Source of the DNA: Bisbaumannia sp015645095
Lineage (GTDB): Bacteria; Pseudomonadota; Gammaproteobacteria; Pseudomonadales; Halomonadaceae
DNA length: 64,000 bases
NCBI GenBank assembly: GCA_036871055.1
Contig: CP141893.1
Span: 2,108,001 to 2,172,000 of the forward strand
Reading direction: 5' to 3'
Part shown: piece after piece, positions 1-9,511 of the stretch
Position numbering within the stretch: the stretch's first letter is position 1
How the letters are laid out: each line of letters starts with the position of its first letter
The notes under the pieces: generated by a model
Seen by the model: only the letters and a program-made list of their open reading frames with translations
Databases searched by the model: none
Told to the model about the DNA's origin: nothing
Program-made: the position numbers and the translations under genes

Positions 1-556
1 CAGGCAGCTCCACGTGCAGGTCGGCGACGACCCCATCGACACGCCTGCCTTGCAGGCCGGGATGGCTGAGCACACGCCAGTCGATGCGATGGCCCCGGCA
101 CAATGCCGGGGCCCTACCCAGAGGCACCACGGCTAGCTTGCGTCTCCGATAGCGCCGCGCCAAGCGATAGCCCAGGGTCGCCGTGCTGACAGCCACCAGC
201 ACGGCGAGCCCCCATGGCAATAGCGCCGCCTCGGGCTGGACCCCATGGTGGACAAGGGCGCCAGTACCGAACAGCCCCCCATACACCGGCAACAAGAGAC
301 GCCCCGGCCGCACACCGGGATAGCGATTCAACTGGCAAATCACCCCCTGAGCCAGCAGGCTGGTGCCGGCCAGGGCAACCAACAGGCTCACCCGGTCGCT
401 CATCGGCTCCCGCCAGAAGCCCCACCCCCAACTCCAGAGTGCCGGCAACCAGGCGCTCGCCAGCATGATCAGCAACCAGGGAAAACAGGAACGCAGTAGA
501 AGGCGCTCGAAGAGTCGCGAATGACGCCGCCGCGGGATCAAGGTCTGAGTGGTCAT
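1..556 (-). CDS. Polyprenyl-phosphate sugar transferase, N-terminal part (cut by window edge)
   Basis: Reading the minus strand from the ATG at 556 gives an open frame to base 1 with no stop. It encodes four hydrophobic segments (about residues 20-45, 55-72, 85-100 and 108-125), a basic patch, then a segment ending in GVVADLHVELP. This layout matches the N-terminal membrane part and start of the CoA-binding-like region of WbaP/WcaJ-type exopolysaccharide glycosylphosphotransferases, which move a sugar-1-phosphate onto undecaprenyl phosphate at the inner membrane. The catalytic C-terminal domain lies outside the window, so activity cannot be judged. The start overlaps the galE stop as ATGA, so translation is probably coupled and this is the distal gene of the operon. 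Family assignment is by pattern recognition, without alignment. Confidence 0.72.
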   Translation of the reverse strand, partial: MTTQTLIPRRRHSRLFERLLLRSCFPWLLIMLASAWLPALWSWGWGFWREPMSDRVSLLVALAGTSLLAQGVICQLNRYPGVRPGRLLLPVYGGLFGTGALVHHGVQPEAALLPWGLAVLVAVSTATLGYRLARRYRRRKLAVVPLGRAPALCRGHRIDWRVLSHPGLQGRRVDGVVADLHVELP

Positions 557-1566
557 GATCGATACCCGCAAGGATTGCGTGACTGCCACCGCCAGGCGTC
601 TCGCATCATGGCATTCAAGTTACGCCGTACCCGCCAGCCCAACTCGCTACGGGCCCGGGACGGGTCGGCCCAGTAGGCAGCGATATCCCCCGGTCGCCGT
701 GGCTCAATCACCCATGGAACGGGTTGCCCCGAGGTGCTCTCGAAGGCACTGACCATCTGACGCACGCTATACCCCCGGCCCGCCCCCAGGTTCCAGGCCC
801 TCACGCCCCGGTGATGCGTCAGCCACTCCAGCGCTGATACATGCCCCTCGGCCAGATCCATTACATGCAGGTAGTCGCGTACACAGGTGCCATCGGGGGT
901 CGGATAGTCATCGCCATAGATCGCCAGAAGCGGCCGGCGCCCCACTGCCACCTGAGCGATACATGGCATCAGGTTAGTCGGCTTCCCCAGGGGATCCTCG
1001 CCGATCAGGCCACTCTCATGCGCCCCCACCGGATTGAAGTAGCGCAGCAGGCCAATGGACCAGGACGGTGCCTGGATACCCTGTTGTGTCAGCCAAGTCT
1101 CCACGTCCTGCTTGGTGGCAGCATAGGGGCTGGCGGGACGGCCATGAGGCATCCCCTCATGCAAGACAGTGCCACCGTGCAACCCATAGACAGTGGCTGA
1201 CGAGCTGAACAGCAGGGTCCGCACTCCCGCGTCCCGCATGGCGTGAAACAGCACCTGACTGCCGCGAACATTGACATCGAAAAACTCGGCGGGGGCCGCC
1301 ACGGAGCCAGCCACCGACTTGAGCCCGGCGAAATGGATCACCCCGGAGACGGGATAGTCGGAGAAAAGGCGAGCCAGGGTCGTGGTATCGCGGATATCGC
1401 CCGCCACCAGGTCGATATCCCGCCCCGTCAGCCTGGTGACCCGTGCCAGGGCCTCGCGATGGCCATTGATCAGGCTGTCCAGGACTACCACACGGTGCCC
1501 CGCCTCCAATAGTGCCAACACCGTATGTGATCCCAGGTAGCCCGCCCCACCGGTCACCAGAATCAA
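553..1566 (-). CDS. galE: UDP-glucose 4-epimerase
   Basis: The 337-residue protein is an extended short-chain dehydrogenase. It opens with the NAD-binding loop GGAGYLGSHT and carries a YAATK active-site motif near residue 149, preceded by a serine-rich strand (SSSATVYG). Length and motifs fit GalE, which interconverts UDP-glucose and UDP-galactose in the cytoplasm and so supplies galactose-type donors to the neighbouring glycosyltransferases. The likely start is a TTG at 1566 forming TTGA with the stop of the upstream glycosyltransferase gene; no in-frame ATG precedes the NAD loop. The 3' end overlaps the next gene as ATGA. A UDP-GlcNAc epimerase activity is possible and cannot be excluded from sequence. 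Confidence 0.9.
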   Translation of the reverse strand: MILVTGGAGYLGSHTVLALLEAGHRVVVLDSLINGHREALARVTRLTGRDIDLVAGDIRDTTTLARLFSDYPVSGVIHFAGLKSVAGSVAAPAEFFDVNVRGSQVLFHAMRDAGVRTLLFSSSATVYGLHGGTVLHEGMPHGRPASPYAATKQDVETWLTQQGIQAPSWSIGLLRYFNPVGAHESGLIGEDPLGKPTNLMPCIAQVAVGRRPLLAIYGDDYPTPDGTCVRDYLHVMDLAEGHVSALEWLTHHRGVRAWNLGAGRGYSVRQMVSAFESTSGQPVPWVIEPRRPGDIAAYWADPSRARSELGWRVRRNLNAMMRDAWRWQSRNPCGYRS

Positions 1567-2768
1567 GCGCTACCCTCGCCTTGCCAAGCGGTCCCCTCGT
1601 GCCTCATCTGGGGCACCTCGGCGGGGGCAGCCCCCATCACGCCCAGCGCCGCACAGAGACGATCATTGGTCTCGCGCACGTCGTAAAAGCGCTCGGCCAT
1701 GCGTCTCCCCTGACGACCGTGCCGGCCGATCAATTCGGGGGCTTCCAGGTAACGCATCATCGCCTCGGCCAGGGCCTCGCTATCGCGGGTCGGCACCAGG
1801 AAGCCATTGACCCCATGGGCCACGGTATCGCGACAACCAATCCAGTCGGTGGTGATCACCGGGCGCGCCATGGCCATGGCTTCCTGATTGCCCCGGGGCA
1901 CCCCCTCGCCATACCAGGAGGGCAGCACATAGACGCTGGCGTCATGGAACCAGCGCCGTACGTCCTTGGCCCGCCCCACCCACTCCACCAGCCCCTGGGC
2001 ATGCCAGGCACGCAGCTCAGCGGCGGGCACCGAGCGAGGGTGATTATCGGTAGGCCCCACCAAACGAAACTCAGCCTCGGGGAAGCGCGTCTTGACCCGC
2101 CGCGCCGCCTCGACGAACTCGTAGACGCCCTTGGCCTTGAGCATCCGCGACACCATCACGAAGCGGATCGGCGCCGTATGGCTGGGGACGGAAGAAAAAT
2201 GCTCGAGGTCCAGGCCAATGCCATGAATGCGCACCACCCGCTCACGCTCCACCATGCCGTTGAGCAAGAAATAGAGGGTATCGTCGCGATTGAGGAAGAT
2301 GGTCCGCTCACTGCGAGCCAGGGCCTGGCGGTAGAGCCAGGCCACGCCACGGCGCATCCAGCGCCGCGGCAGGCTCAGCTCGTGCCAACGTCCCTCGAAG
2401 ACGAAGCCGCGCCCCTCCACCATCGAGTAGTGACGAGGGACTCCAGCCAATCGCGCGGCGAAGGCACCGTAGATGACAGGCTTTATGAAGTAGCCGAAGG
2501 TGGCATCGACCTCGAGGCGTTTGAGCAGATGCGCCAGCCTCAGGGTATCCCAGGCATCGCGCAAGGGATTCAGCCCAACCTTCTGGACTCGGTAGGCCAC
2601 CGGCTCGGCGCCGAGCGCCACTACCTGTTCGCGCACCTCATCGCAATAATCCGGCGCCAAGGCATAGACACGAGTCCCTCGCGCTACCAGCTCGCGAATC
2701 AGGGGGCCACGAAAGTTGACCAGGGAGAAAGCCTGGCTGGTGATAATGGCAAGCGTACGAATGGTCAT
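1563..2768 (-). CDS. Glycosyltransferase family 4
   Basis: The 401-residue protein has the GT-B plan of family GT4. The N-terminal Rossmann half starts with TLAIITSQAFSLVNFRG, and the C-terminal half contains the donor-binding signature around YGEGVPRGNQEAMAMARPV, with the E-x7-E arrangement, followed by GVNGFLVP. The N-terminal residues resemble the PglA/WcaL-like branch that adds HexNAc or hexose to lipid-linked sugars, but donor and acceptor are not predictable. It is cytoplasmic or membrane-peripheral. About 108 bp separate it from kpsC upstream, and its stop overlaps the galE start. The 2769-2876 gap has only a short imperfect hairpin and no clear promoter. Confidence 0.85.
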   Translation of the reverse strand: MTIRTLAIITSQAFSLVNFRGPLIRELVARGTRVYALAPDYCDEVREQVVALGAEPVAYRVQKVGLNPLRDAWDTLRLAHLLKRLEVDATFGYFIKPVIYGAFAARLAGVPRHYSMVEGRGFVFEGRWHELSLPRRWMRRGVAWLYRQALARSERTIFLNRDDTLYFLLNGMVERERVVRIHGIGLDLEHFSSVPSHTAPIRFVMVSRMLKAKGVYEFVEAARRVKTRFPEAEFRLVGPTDNHPRSVPAAELRAWHAQGLVEWVGRAKDVRRWFHDASVYVLPSWYGEGVPRGNQEAMAMARPVITTDWIGCRDTVAHGVNGFLVPTRDSEALAEAMMRYLEAPELIGRHGRQGRRMAERFYDVRETNDRLCAALGVMGAAPAEVPQMRHEGTAWQGEGSA

Positions 2769-2876
2769 GACTGGTGTTCAAATCCCTTTACTCAGGAAAA
2801 CCTGATCCTTCTTCGCTCCATGCGATACGGCGATAACACCGCAAACCGGCCGCCGTCTCTCGCGGCGACATCGTTA

Positions 2877-4895
2877 TTATTTGGTCCCGAAGGCCAGCCG
2901 CAAAAGACGACTGGCCCGCTCTCGCCAGCGGTCCACTGCCGAGGGCGGCGCGCTTCGCCACTCGTTCAACTCGTCGAGCACCCGCTCGGGGGTGGTGAAG
3001 CGCCCGGTGACCCGACTGACATAGGTGGGGTAGCAGATCAGCACCCCCGCCACCAGCGCATCCAGGGAGAGCCGACGACGACGCCTTGGCAGGGCCACCC
3101 GATCCTCGGTGAGCCCCCAGCCGGCATAAAAGGGCGCACCATAGCACACAACCCGTTTGCCTCGCAGCAGGGCCTCGAAGCCGGTTAATGAGGTCAACAG
3201 ATGCACCTCGTCTACCTCCTCGAGCAATTGATGCATGCCCGCCTCGGTCACTACGGCATCGCACCACTGCTCGGCCCGCTCTTCGGCTTCACCGACCCGG
3301 CGTGCGCCCGCCACCACATCCGGATGCGGCTTGTAGATCACATAAGCCCCGGGGTTGGCCTCGCGCACCGCCTGCAACAGCTGCATATTGCGCTTGAGCC
3401 CCGGCGCGCCATAGGCCAGGGAGGCGTCGCTCTCCACCTGTCCCGGCACCAGGATCACCCGGGACACACCGGCGGGACGACGCCAACCCGACTGCCCCAC
3501 GTTGTACTTGGTAATCCCTGACTGGACGATACGCTCACGCAACCTCGCCGCCCGAGCCAACAGCTCAGGGGCCTCGATACCGGCTTCCAGCAGGCACTCC
3601 AGGTCCGAGGGACGGGTAGCATCATAGTAGAGCCCCTGGCGATCGATGGCCCAGGAGAGCGGCTGGGCCAGATTGGCACCCAAGCCCACCGAGCGGATAA
3701 AGCCATCCTCGATACGCACCACCGGCACCCCCTCGGGCAGACGCTCGGCCAAGGGCTTGTAGCCCCATACCAGGGCCGTCTGACCAGGACCTAGCCGCTC
3801 GGGCCACCGCGTGAAGGTGAGGCAGCTGCCGGCCACGAAGCGTCGCACCCCCGCATGACGCCAGGGCGCGAAGCCCAGTGCCACCATCTGCCGCGGAAAG
3901 CGCTCGCGCATGCGCCGCTGCAACCCCAGCCAGTCGACCAGGCGCTCCACCTGGCAAGGCGCTCCGGTCTCCGGATCCAGATAACGGGGATAGTCGATCA
4001 GGGCCCCATGCACCAGCTGCGCCAGTGACAGCGGCCGACGCCGGCTGGACGCTGGCAGAGCATCCACGGTCAGCCCCCAACCGGCGTAGAAGGGCATGCC
4101 GAAGGTATGCACCGGTTTGCCCCACAACAGGGCCTCGAAGCCCATCTGCGATGTCACGGTAAACACCGCCTCGGCCGTGGCGAGCAACCGGGCGGGATGC
4201 ACATCCTCGCCCAGTATCTCAACGCGCGGATCCTCGGCCAGGGCCGCCAGGTCGAAGTGCCCCGGCTTGCGCCCCACCGCCACCTCGGGATGTACCTTGA
4301 GCAGCAGCCGATGCTCGGGATAGGCCTCACGGGCCGAATCCAGCATATGTGCGAAGCTGTCGGCATCGGCCCCGCCCAGGCGAATGGCCGCATCGCCACG
4401 GGTCTGATCCACCACCAGCACGAAGCGTTCGGGCAGCGATCTCTCGGGATCGCGGTTATGGTTGTACTTGGAGATCCGAGCCTCGCGCCAGCGCGACACC
4501 AGCGCTTCGGCCCGCCGCCGCTGCACCTCGCTGAGCGGTCTGGCGATCAGGCGTTCCAGCTCCGAAGGTGCCGAGGCGTCGTAATAGATGCCCAGCCGAT
4601 CCACAACCAGCGACAGGGGCGGCTCATCGCCACCCAGCCCCAGCGAACGCAGGAACCCATCCTCGACCCGCCACAGCGGCAAGCCATGGCGGGTCGCCAG
4701 GGCTTCGGCGTACCTGGCCGAGGGCTTCCTCCCCCAGGCCAAGACCGCCTGACTCCGGGCCAGCAGCCGGGGGGAGGGCTTACCAAGCCGCGGCGCCACC
4801 CTCACCGGTGCCCCCAGCAAGGCACTCAGGTTAGCGGTCTTCGCCACGCCTTGGGTCGCCGTCAGAAACACCTTGTCTTGCGCTTTCCCTATCAC
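2877..4895 (-). CDS. kpsC: Capsule beta-Kdo transferase KpsC
   Basis: The frame holds two tandem homologous halves of about 320 residues. Each carries the pattern WG.KP, then RVEDGF(L/I)RS(L/V)GLG, a LGIYYDA/QGLYYDA motif and, later, a YAGWGLT(V/E)D motif. This duplicated architecture is characteristic of KpsC, whose two catalytic domains alternate in building the poly-Kdo linker between lysophosphatidylglycerol and ABC-exported capsules. An open frame continues upstream to 5330, but its translation is low-complexity shadow of the next gene. A GTG at 4895, six bases after AAGGAG, gives 672 residues, the normal KpsC length; a second GTG sits one codon earlier. No kpsS is visible in this window. 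Confidence 0.92.
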   Translation of the reverse strand: MIGKAQDKVFLTATQGVAKTANLSALLGAPVRVAPRLGKPSPRLLARSQAVLAWGRKPSARYAEALATRHGLPLWRVEDGFLRSLGLGGDEPPLSLVVDRLGIYYDASAPSELERLIARPLSEVQRRRAEALVSRWREARISKYNHNRDPERSLPERFVLVVDQTRGDAAIRLGGADADSFAHMLDSAREAYPEHRLLLKVHPEVAVGRKPGHFDLAALAEDPRVEILGEDVHPARLLATAEAVFTVTSQMGFEALLWGKPVHTFGMPFYAGWGLTVDALPASSRRRPLSLAQLVHGALIDYPRYLDPETGAPCQVERLVDWLGLQRRMRERFPRQMVALGFAPWRHAGVRRFVAGSCLTFTRWPERLGPGQTALVWGYKPLAERLPEGVPVVRIEDGFIRSVGLGANLAQPLSWAIDRQGLYYDATRPSDLECLLEAGIEAPELLARAARLRERIVQSGITKYNVGQSGWRRPAGVSRVILVPGQVESDASLAYGAPGLKRNMQLLQAVREANPGAYVIYKPHPDVVAGARRVGEAEERAEQWCDAVVTEAGMHQLLEEVDEVHLLTSLTGFEALLRGKRVVCYGAPFYAGWGLTEDRVALPRRRRRLSLDALVAGVLICYPTYVSRVTGRFTTPERVLDELNEWRSAPPSAVDRWRERASRLLRLAFGTK

Positions 4896-4950
4896 CACTG
4901 CTCCTTGAAAAAGGTCCTGCGGGGACTCAGCACCGCTGAGCGATGGCCAC

Positions 4951-6012
4951 CTAACGCGCCCAGAAATTGGCCACGGTCTCGGGATCACCCAGGCAGCGCG
5001 CCGTCTGGGCCGCCGCTTCTGCCATCTGTCGTGCCTCACCGGGATGCGCAAGCAGCCAATCCAGGCTATGGCGCCAATGTGACGGCTCATCGCCAACCAG
5101 CAGGCCATTGACTCCGTGCTCGACGAGTTCGGTATAAGGGGCACGCCTCGAGAAGAGGCCCACCCCCCCCATGGCGGCGATATCCAAAAATTTGATATAG
5201 GACTTGCCCCGGTTGAAGGGAGTCTCCCATAGCGGTACCAGGCCAATATGCAGCCACCGGCTGGTCTGATAGTCGCGAAATGCCGGCCAGGCGAGCGGCT
5301 CCGGCGTGGCGGTCCGGGGCAGTTCGGCAAGCACCGCCGGTGTATGCCGACCCAGCATCAGCTCCAGGGTGGTATCGTCACGCTCGCGTTGCAGGGCCAC
5401 CAGGGCCGGGGCGATCTGCATCAGGTCCGCCAGGTGCGCACGGGTACCGTGAAAGCCAATCCGCCACGGAGACTCGGCGGAAGGCGGGGCCGCGAAGTGG
5501 CCCAGCGGGGGCAGCTCGGCGATCAAGGGCGGCGTGAGCACCCGCACCCGGGGATGCCGGGCCTCGAAGCGTGCGGCCAGCGCCGGACTCGAGGCCACCA
5601 CCTCATCGGCCACCGCCAGCATCCGTGGCTGCGCCGACGCCGCTCGCGCCATCCGTTGTCGATAGGCCTCGGGCAGCGTCGCATCCTCGGCGGCGGCGAC
5701 CAAGTCGTCGTCGATCAGGTAAACGATCCGTCCGAGTTGATCGCGACGGCGCTCCAGCCAGCTGAGCCAAGCCTCCGGCAGGGTCCGACATACCAGAATA
5801 TTCACCCCCACCAAACGCCCGGCGATACCCCTCCCCAGCAGGCCGCGCCAGCCCCGCGCCTCGAGGCGCCCACAATGCACGCCACGGGCACGCAACAGCG
5901 GCGCGGCCGACTCGAGAAAATAGATATCCTCGGTGGGCCGCGCCCCATCGCTTAATACCAGCCAGCGCGGTACCGATGCATTTAGCGCCACGCTCTCACC
6001 ATTGCTGTGCAC
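4951..6012 (-). CDS. Glycosyltransferase (GT-B fold, GT4-like)
   Basis: The 353-residue protein starts at a GTG preceded by GGGGGAG. It has a Rossmann-like N-terminal half with a YLIDDDL segment near residue 97, common in GT-B enzymes that act in O-antigen and capsule clusters. In the C-terminal half, IGFHGTRAH introduces the donor-binding domain, and the run from KSYIKFLDIAAMGG to HGVNGLLV resembles the GT4 donor pocket. The specificity is unknown. It lies between kpsC and a two-domain GT2, all in the same direction with short gaps, so it most likely extends the repeat unit of the KpsMT-exported polymer. A run of eight G on the coding strand (5163-5170) is a possible slippage site. Confidence 0.72.
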   Translation of the reverse strand: MHSNGESVALNASVPRWLVLSDGARPTEDIYFLESAAPLLRARGVHCGRLEARGWRGLLGRGIAGRLVGVNILVCRTLPEAWLSWLERRRDQLGRIVYLIDDDLVAAAEDATLPEAYRQRMARAASAQPRMLAVADEVVASSPALAARFEARHPRVRVLTPPLIAELPPLGHFAAPPSAESPWRIGFHGTRAHLADLMQIAPALVALQRERDDTTLELMLGRHTPAVLAELPRTATPEPLAWPAFRDYQTSRWLHIGLVPLWETPFNRGKSYIKFLDIAAMGGVGLFSRRAPYTELVEHGVNGLLVGDEPSHWRHSLDWLLAHPGEARQMAEAAAQTARCLGDPETVANFWAR

Positions 6013-6044
6013 AACGCTCCCCCTCGCTTCTCACTCCCAATGCC

Positions 6045-8144
6045 TCACCAGGGCCTATCCACCCGTGGGGCATGGCCCAGGGTAAAGTCAGGGCGGCGGT
6101 AGTTGAGGTTAGGGTTATAGAAGGGATCGTGCTCCAGCACCTTCGCCCAGCGGCGACGCATATAGGCCGCCTCGGCGGCGGCCCGGGCCTGCTTCTCGGG
6201 GCTATCATCCTTGCCCCGGGAGACCGACTCCAGGTGATAGAGCTCAGCATAGGGGGTCCACTGCACCTGCCAGCCCGCCTCGCGCACCCGCAGGCAATAG
6301 TCCACGTCGTTGAAGGCCACCGCCAGATTGGCTTCGTCGAGGCCACCCAGCGCCTCGAACAGCTCGCGCCGGGTCACCAGGCAAGCCGCGGTCACCGCCG
6401 ACAGCTCCTGGGCCAGGATCGCCCGGTCGCCATAGCCCGGGGCCTCGCCGGGCAGCCGCGAATGAAAGTGATCGGCCAGTCCGCCCGGCCCCACCGCATC
6501 ACCGGCATGCTGCACCCGACCATCCCCATAGTAGAGCTTGGCCCCCACCACCCCGACTCCCGGCTGCATCAACCGGCCGACCAGTTCCTCGAGCCACGCT
6601 TCGCCGATCACTTCGGTGTCGTTGTTGAGCAGGCAGAGCACCTGACCCCTGGCCTCGCGGGCCGCGGCGTTGTTGATCGCCGAGAAGTTGAAGGGCGCAT
6701 CATGGCGGATCACCCGCACCCGGGGATCCTCGGCAATGGCGTCGAACCAGGCCAGGGTCTCGGGCTCGGCGCTCTGGTTGTCCATGATCAGCACTTCGAA
6801 GTCATCGTAGCGGCTCTTGTTCAGCACGCTCTCGATGCAGGGCGCCAGCAGGTGCAGGCCATCCCGGGTCGGCACGATGATCGAGACCGCCGGCGCCGAC
6901 TCGGGCAGCGCATAGCGTACCCGGCAATGGCCCCGGGGCGAGTCGACGACCTCTCCCTTAACCCCCTGGCGCGCGAGATGTCCGGCCACCGCCAGGGCGT
7001 CACCGGCGGAGACACGCGGCCAGGGCGAATCGTCACGGACGGGTACGGGTTTATGCCAGAGCACCGCCGGCAGGTGCCGCCATTGATCGGCCTCCAGCCC
7101 TTCTACCAGGCGTAGCTGCAACCGATGGGACGAGGCCGTCAACAGCTCGCCCACGCCGAGTGCCGCCAGCGCCTCGCCACGCACCAGCCAGGCCTCGCCC
7201 AGATAAGCGGTAGCGCGCAGCAGTTCCGGGCTAGCCTGCGGCTTGAACACCGGCGCATGCCGCTCGCCCTGGGGCGAGAGGTGATCATGGTCGCTATAGA
7301 TCAGGCTCGCCTCCGGGTGACGACTGGCCTCATGCAGCCACCAGTAGAGGGCATGCTCGGCCAGCACCGTGCCCGCGGGCAGCCATAGGCACCAATCGAC
7401 TGCCCCCGAGGCCGGGTCGCTGGCGATCGTTCCCGTCAATTCGGTCCGACGCAGCGCCTGCTCGGCGAGTCGCCCGGCCTGCTGGTCGCCCGGGGCGACC
7501 AGCAATCGCACCCCTTGGGGAGGCATCAGTTGATCCGTCAGTGAGACCAGGCTAGCCGCCAGGGCCTCCGGCTCACTAGCAGCGGTAACCGGAATAACCA
7601 CTTCGCCCCGGATCGCCATGCGCCGGCCACGCCGACGAATCCGCCGGCGGTCGCGCTCGGTCAGGGTATCGAACTCGCGCACCCAGCCGCCGTAGTCGCG
7701 ATAAGGGGCGATCGCCCGAAAGCGCCCGGCCAGGCCATAGGCCCCCGCCAGGTCGGTCAGCATCCGCCTGGGAGTCAAGCCACCCTGGCGCAGGCGCCGC
7801 CAAGGTTCACGCTTCACGGTGGCCACCACTCGCCGCAGCATACGGTAGTGACGCCGCCAGGCGCTGACGCGGGTTATACGGGCCGAGAGGAGTCTTGCCT
7901 CGCCCGGGGCCCCCAATGGCTCGAGCACCAGTCGCTCGATCACCTCAGGCAGGTAAACCAGTTCGAGGATGGCGCCCTTGAGCGTAATGGGTAACGGTAT
8001 GACAAGTGGCGTCTTCTCCCCGACGGGATAGGCCAGCAAGCGGGCGCTGAGGTCCCAGCCATCCCGTTCCACGCTGCCCTCGAGCATCAGCCACCCGCGA
8101 CATGGCCCGGGTAACGCCTCAGAAAGATCGAAACGGGGAATCAC
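6045..8144 (-). CDS. Two-domain glycosyltransferase family 2
   Basis: The best start is a GTG at 8144 that overlaps the upstream stop as GTGA; an ATG at 8180 is also in frame. The 699-residue product has a degenerate GT-A-like first domain (about residues 178-330, with a YSDHD element). A canonical GT2 domain follows from about residue 421: SIIVPTRDG, MDNQS, then CLLNNDTE, where DTE is the DxD-type metal site. LYYGDGRVQHAG and a late LRVREAGWQV segment match the rhamnosyltransferase-like branch common in O-antigen loci. It probably adds a sugar, perhaps rhamnose given the rfb genes in this operon, to the growing capsule chain. The donor is an inference. Confidence 0.82.
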   Translation of the reverse strand: MIPRFDLSEALPGPCRGWLMLEGSVERDGWDLSARLLAYPVGEKTPLVIPLPITLKGAILELVYLPEVIERLVLEPLGAPGEARLLSARITRVSAWRRHYRMLRRVVATVKREPWRRLRQGGLTPRRMLTDLAGAYGLAGRFRAIAPYRDYGGWVREFDTLTERDRRRIRRRGRRMAIRGEVVIPVTAASEPEALAASLVSLTDQLMPPQGVRLLVAPGDQQAGRLAEQALRRTELTGTIASDPASGAVDWCLWLPAGTVLAEHALYWWLHEASRHPEASLIYSDHDHLSPQGERHAPVFKPQASPELLRATAYLGEAWLVRGEALAALGVGELLTASSHRLQLRLVEGLEADQWRHLPAVLWHKPVPVRDDSPWPRVSAGDALAVAGHLARQGVKGEVVDSPRGHCRVRYALPESAPAVSIIVPTRDGLHLLAPCIESVLNKSRYDDFEVLIMDNQSAEPETLAWFDAIAEDPRVRVIRHDAPFNFSAINNAAAREARGQVLCLLNNDTEVIGEAWLEELVGRLMQPGVGVVGAKLYYGDGRVQHAGDAVGPGGLADHFHSRLPGEAPGYGDRAILAQELSAVTAACLVTRRELFEALGGLDEANLAVAFNDVDYCLRVREAGWQVQWTPYAELYHLESVSRGKDDSPEKQARAAAEAAYMRRRWAKVLEHDPFYNPNLNYRRPDFTLGHAPRVDRPW

Positions 8145-9511
8145 ACCACCTGCCCCGCACTCGCAGGTTGCATCAGCCAACTGCGCACGTTGAGCATGCT
8201 CAGACGCGCAACCAGGGGCTCCTGGATCGACGCATGACGCAACGCCTCGCCCTGGATACAGAAGAGGTCCGACTCGAGAGGCAGTTCGGCGATGATCAGA
8301 TCAACCAGGGCCTCGCTCAGCGAACGGGATACGATATAGCGCGCTACCCTGCCGAGGTCGGCCTTGCCCTTGGCAGCACCAAACTTGTCGGCAATGGCTT
8401 GCCCCAGGGGCGACCACTCGTAACGCTTGCCTCTGACCATGCGGCTCAGCATGGTATCGGTGGTAAAGACGGGAATGTCGCGACGGCTGAACTCGAAGCC
8501 CAGGTTCGACTTGCCCGCCTGAGAAGCCCCCGTCACCACGATGGCGGTCGCCTGCTTGACCGCACAGTGATAGATCACATGGCGTACCGGCTCGCCGGGC
8601 AGCTTCAGGCCCGGCCCCGTAGGACGCACCGAGTAGCCGGCCAACAAATCGTAGTAGAGCAGATCCCGTGTCGGATACTTGCTCACCCCCTGACTTCCCA
8701 TCAAGGCATGCCAGGCGCGAACTCCCGGTTCGCGGGCCACACCACAGCCCAATACCAGGTGCCCTCTCGGGGCGAGATGCTGACGCAGCCTCGCGAGCAA
8801 GGCACGCTGCCCCGACTGACGATGAAAACCACGCAGCATCAGCACGATATCGAACCGCCCGGAGGGCGTGAACCAGGGATCGCCGACGACGAAGCTGGCC
8901 TCGGGACAGGCCTCTTGGGCCCGCTCGCGGGACGCCTCGTCCGAGACCACGCCCACCACCTGCTCGGCGCCCATGGCCACGGCGGCCTGGCAGGCACTCG
9001 GGTCGTCCGCCTCGAGGTCGAGCAGAGAGCGCCCCAGCAGGGGGTGCTCGGCCTCGGGGTCGCCCAGTCGAGCCAGTTGAGCCCGACGCAGCAGCCCCGC
9101 CCGGGGGTCCTCATCGTCATCGGCCCGAATCCACTCGCCACGAAACAGCGCCCCGCTGGACTGGGGCAACACCCGCTCACTGTGCTCGGTGACCAGTACC
9201 ACCTCGAGCGCCTCCAGCACCTCGGCGGCCAGGGGCGGCAGCGTCAGGGTAAATCCATGATGGCCCGAGGTGCCGAAGTGATCGGCCACATCCGGGCGCA
9301 TCTCGTCGGCGAGTGTCTCGGCCAGGACCCGGGCATCGTGGCGGACACAGACCGCAACAGGCTGCTCCCCCGCCTCGACGAAGGCCCACCCCGTCACTCG
9401 CCCGCCGGCAATGGCATCCACGGCACCGTGCCAGTTCAGATCATCGACCGCGGCGTCACGGCCACTATCCAGCAGCGATAAGGCTCGCCGCCCGAGCTCT
9501 CCAAGATTCAA
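8141..9511 (-). CDS. Methyltransferase-like / P-loop kinase-like fusion protein
   Basis: The 456-residue protein appears to have three parts. Residues 1-125 contain a DAIAGGRVTGWAF element seen in N-terminal modules of surface-glycan proteins. Residues about 160-270 look like a class I SAM methyltransferase core (LLDLEADD strand, DIVLMLRGFH, then LAPRGHLVLG), but motif I lacks the usual GxGxG. Residues about 322-456 start with a clear Walker A loop, GASQAGKS, followed by a small nucleotide-kinase-like region. The product may modify a capsule sugar, for example by methylation or phosphorylation, but neither activity is certain. The start is a TTG in a TTGA overlap with the upstream gene, and the end overlaps the next start as GTGA. 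Confidence 0.6.
   Translation of the reverse strand: MNLGELGRRALSLLDSGRDAAVDDLNWHGAVDAIAGGRVTGWAFVEAGEQPVAVCVRHDARVLAETLADEMRPDVADHFGTSGHHGFTLTLPPLAAEVLEALEVVLVTEHSERVLPQSSGALFRGEWIRADDDEDPRAGLLRRAQLARLGDPEAEHPLLGRSLLDLEADDPSACQAAVAMGAEQVVGVVSDEASRERAQEACPEASFVVGDPWFTPSGRFDIVLMLRGFHRQSGQRALLARLRQHLAPRGHLVLGCGVAREPGVRAWHALMGSQGVSKYPTRDLLYYDLLAGYSVRPTGPGLKLPGEPVRHVIYHCAVKQATAIVVTGASQAGKSNLGFEFSRRDIPVFTTDTMLSRMVRGKRYEWSPLGQAIADKFGAAKGKADLGRVARYIVSRSLSEALVDLIIAELPLESDLFCIQGEALRHASIQEPLVARLSMLNVRSWLMQPASAGQVV

Noticed and set aside
1512..3188. Long plus-strand open frame of 558 codons opposite galE and a glycosyltransferase
   Set aside because: It is antisense to two well-supported genes, has low-complexity His/Pro/Gly-rich translation and no recognisable domain. 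Such frames are common opposite GC-rich genes. The same applies to similar long antisense frames elsewhere.
4896..5330. N-terminal extension of KpsC to an ATG at 5330
   Set aside because: The extension is antisense-like low-complexity sequence inside the neighbouring gene, and a GTG with a good ribosome site at 4895 gives normal KpsC length.
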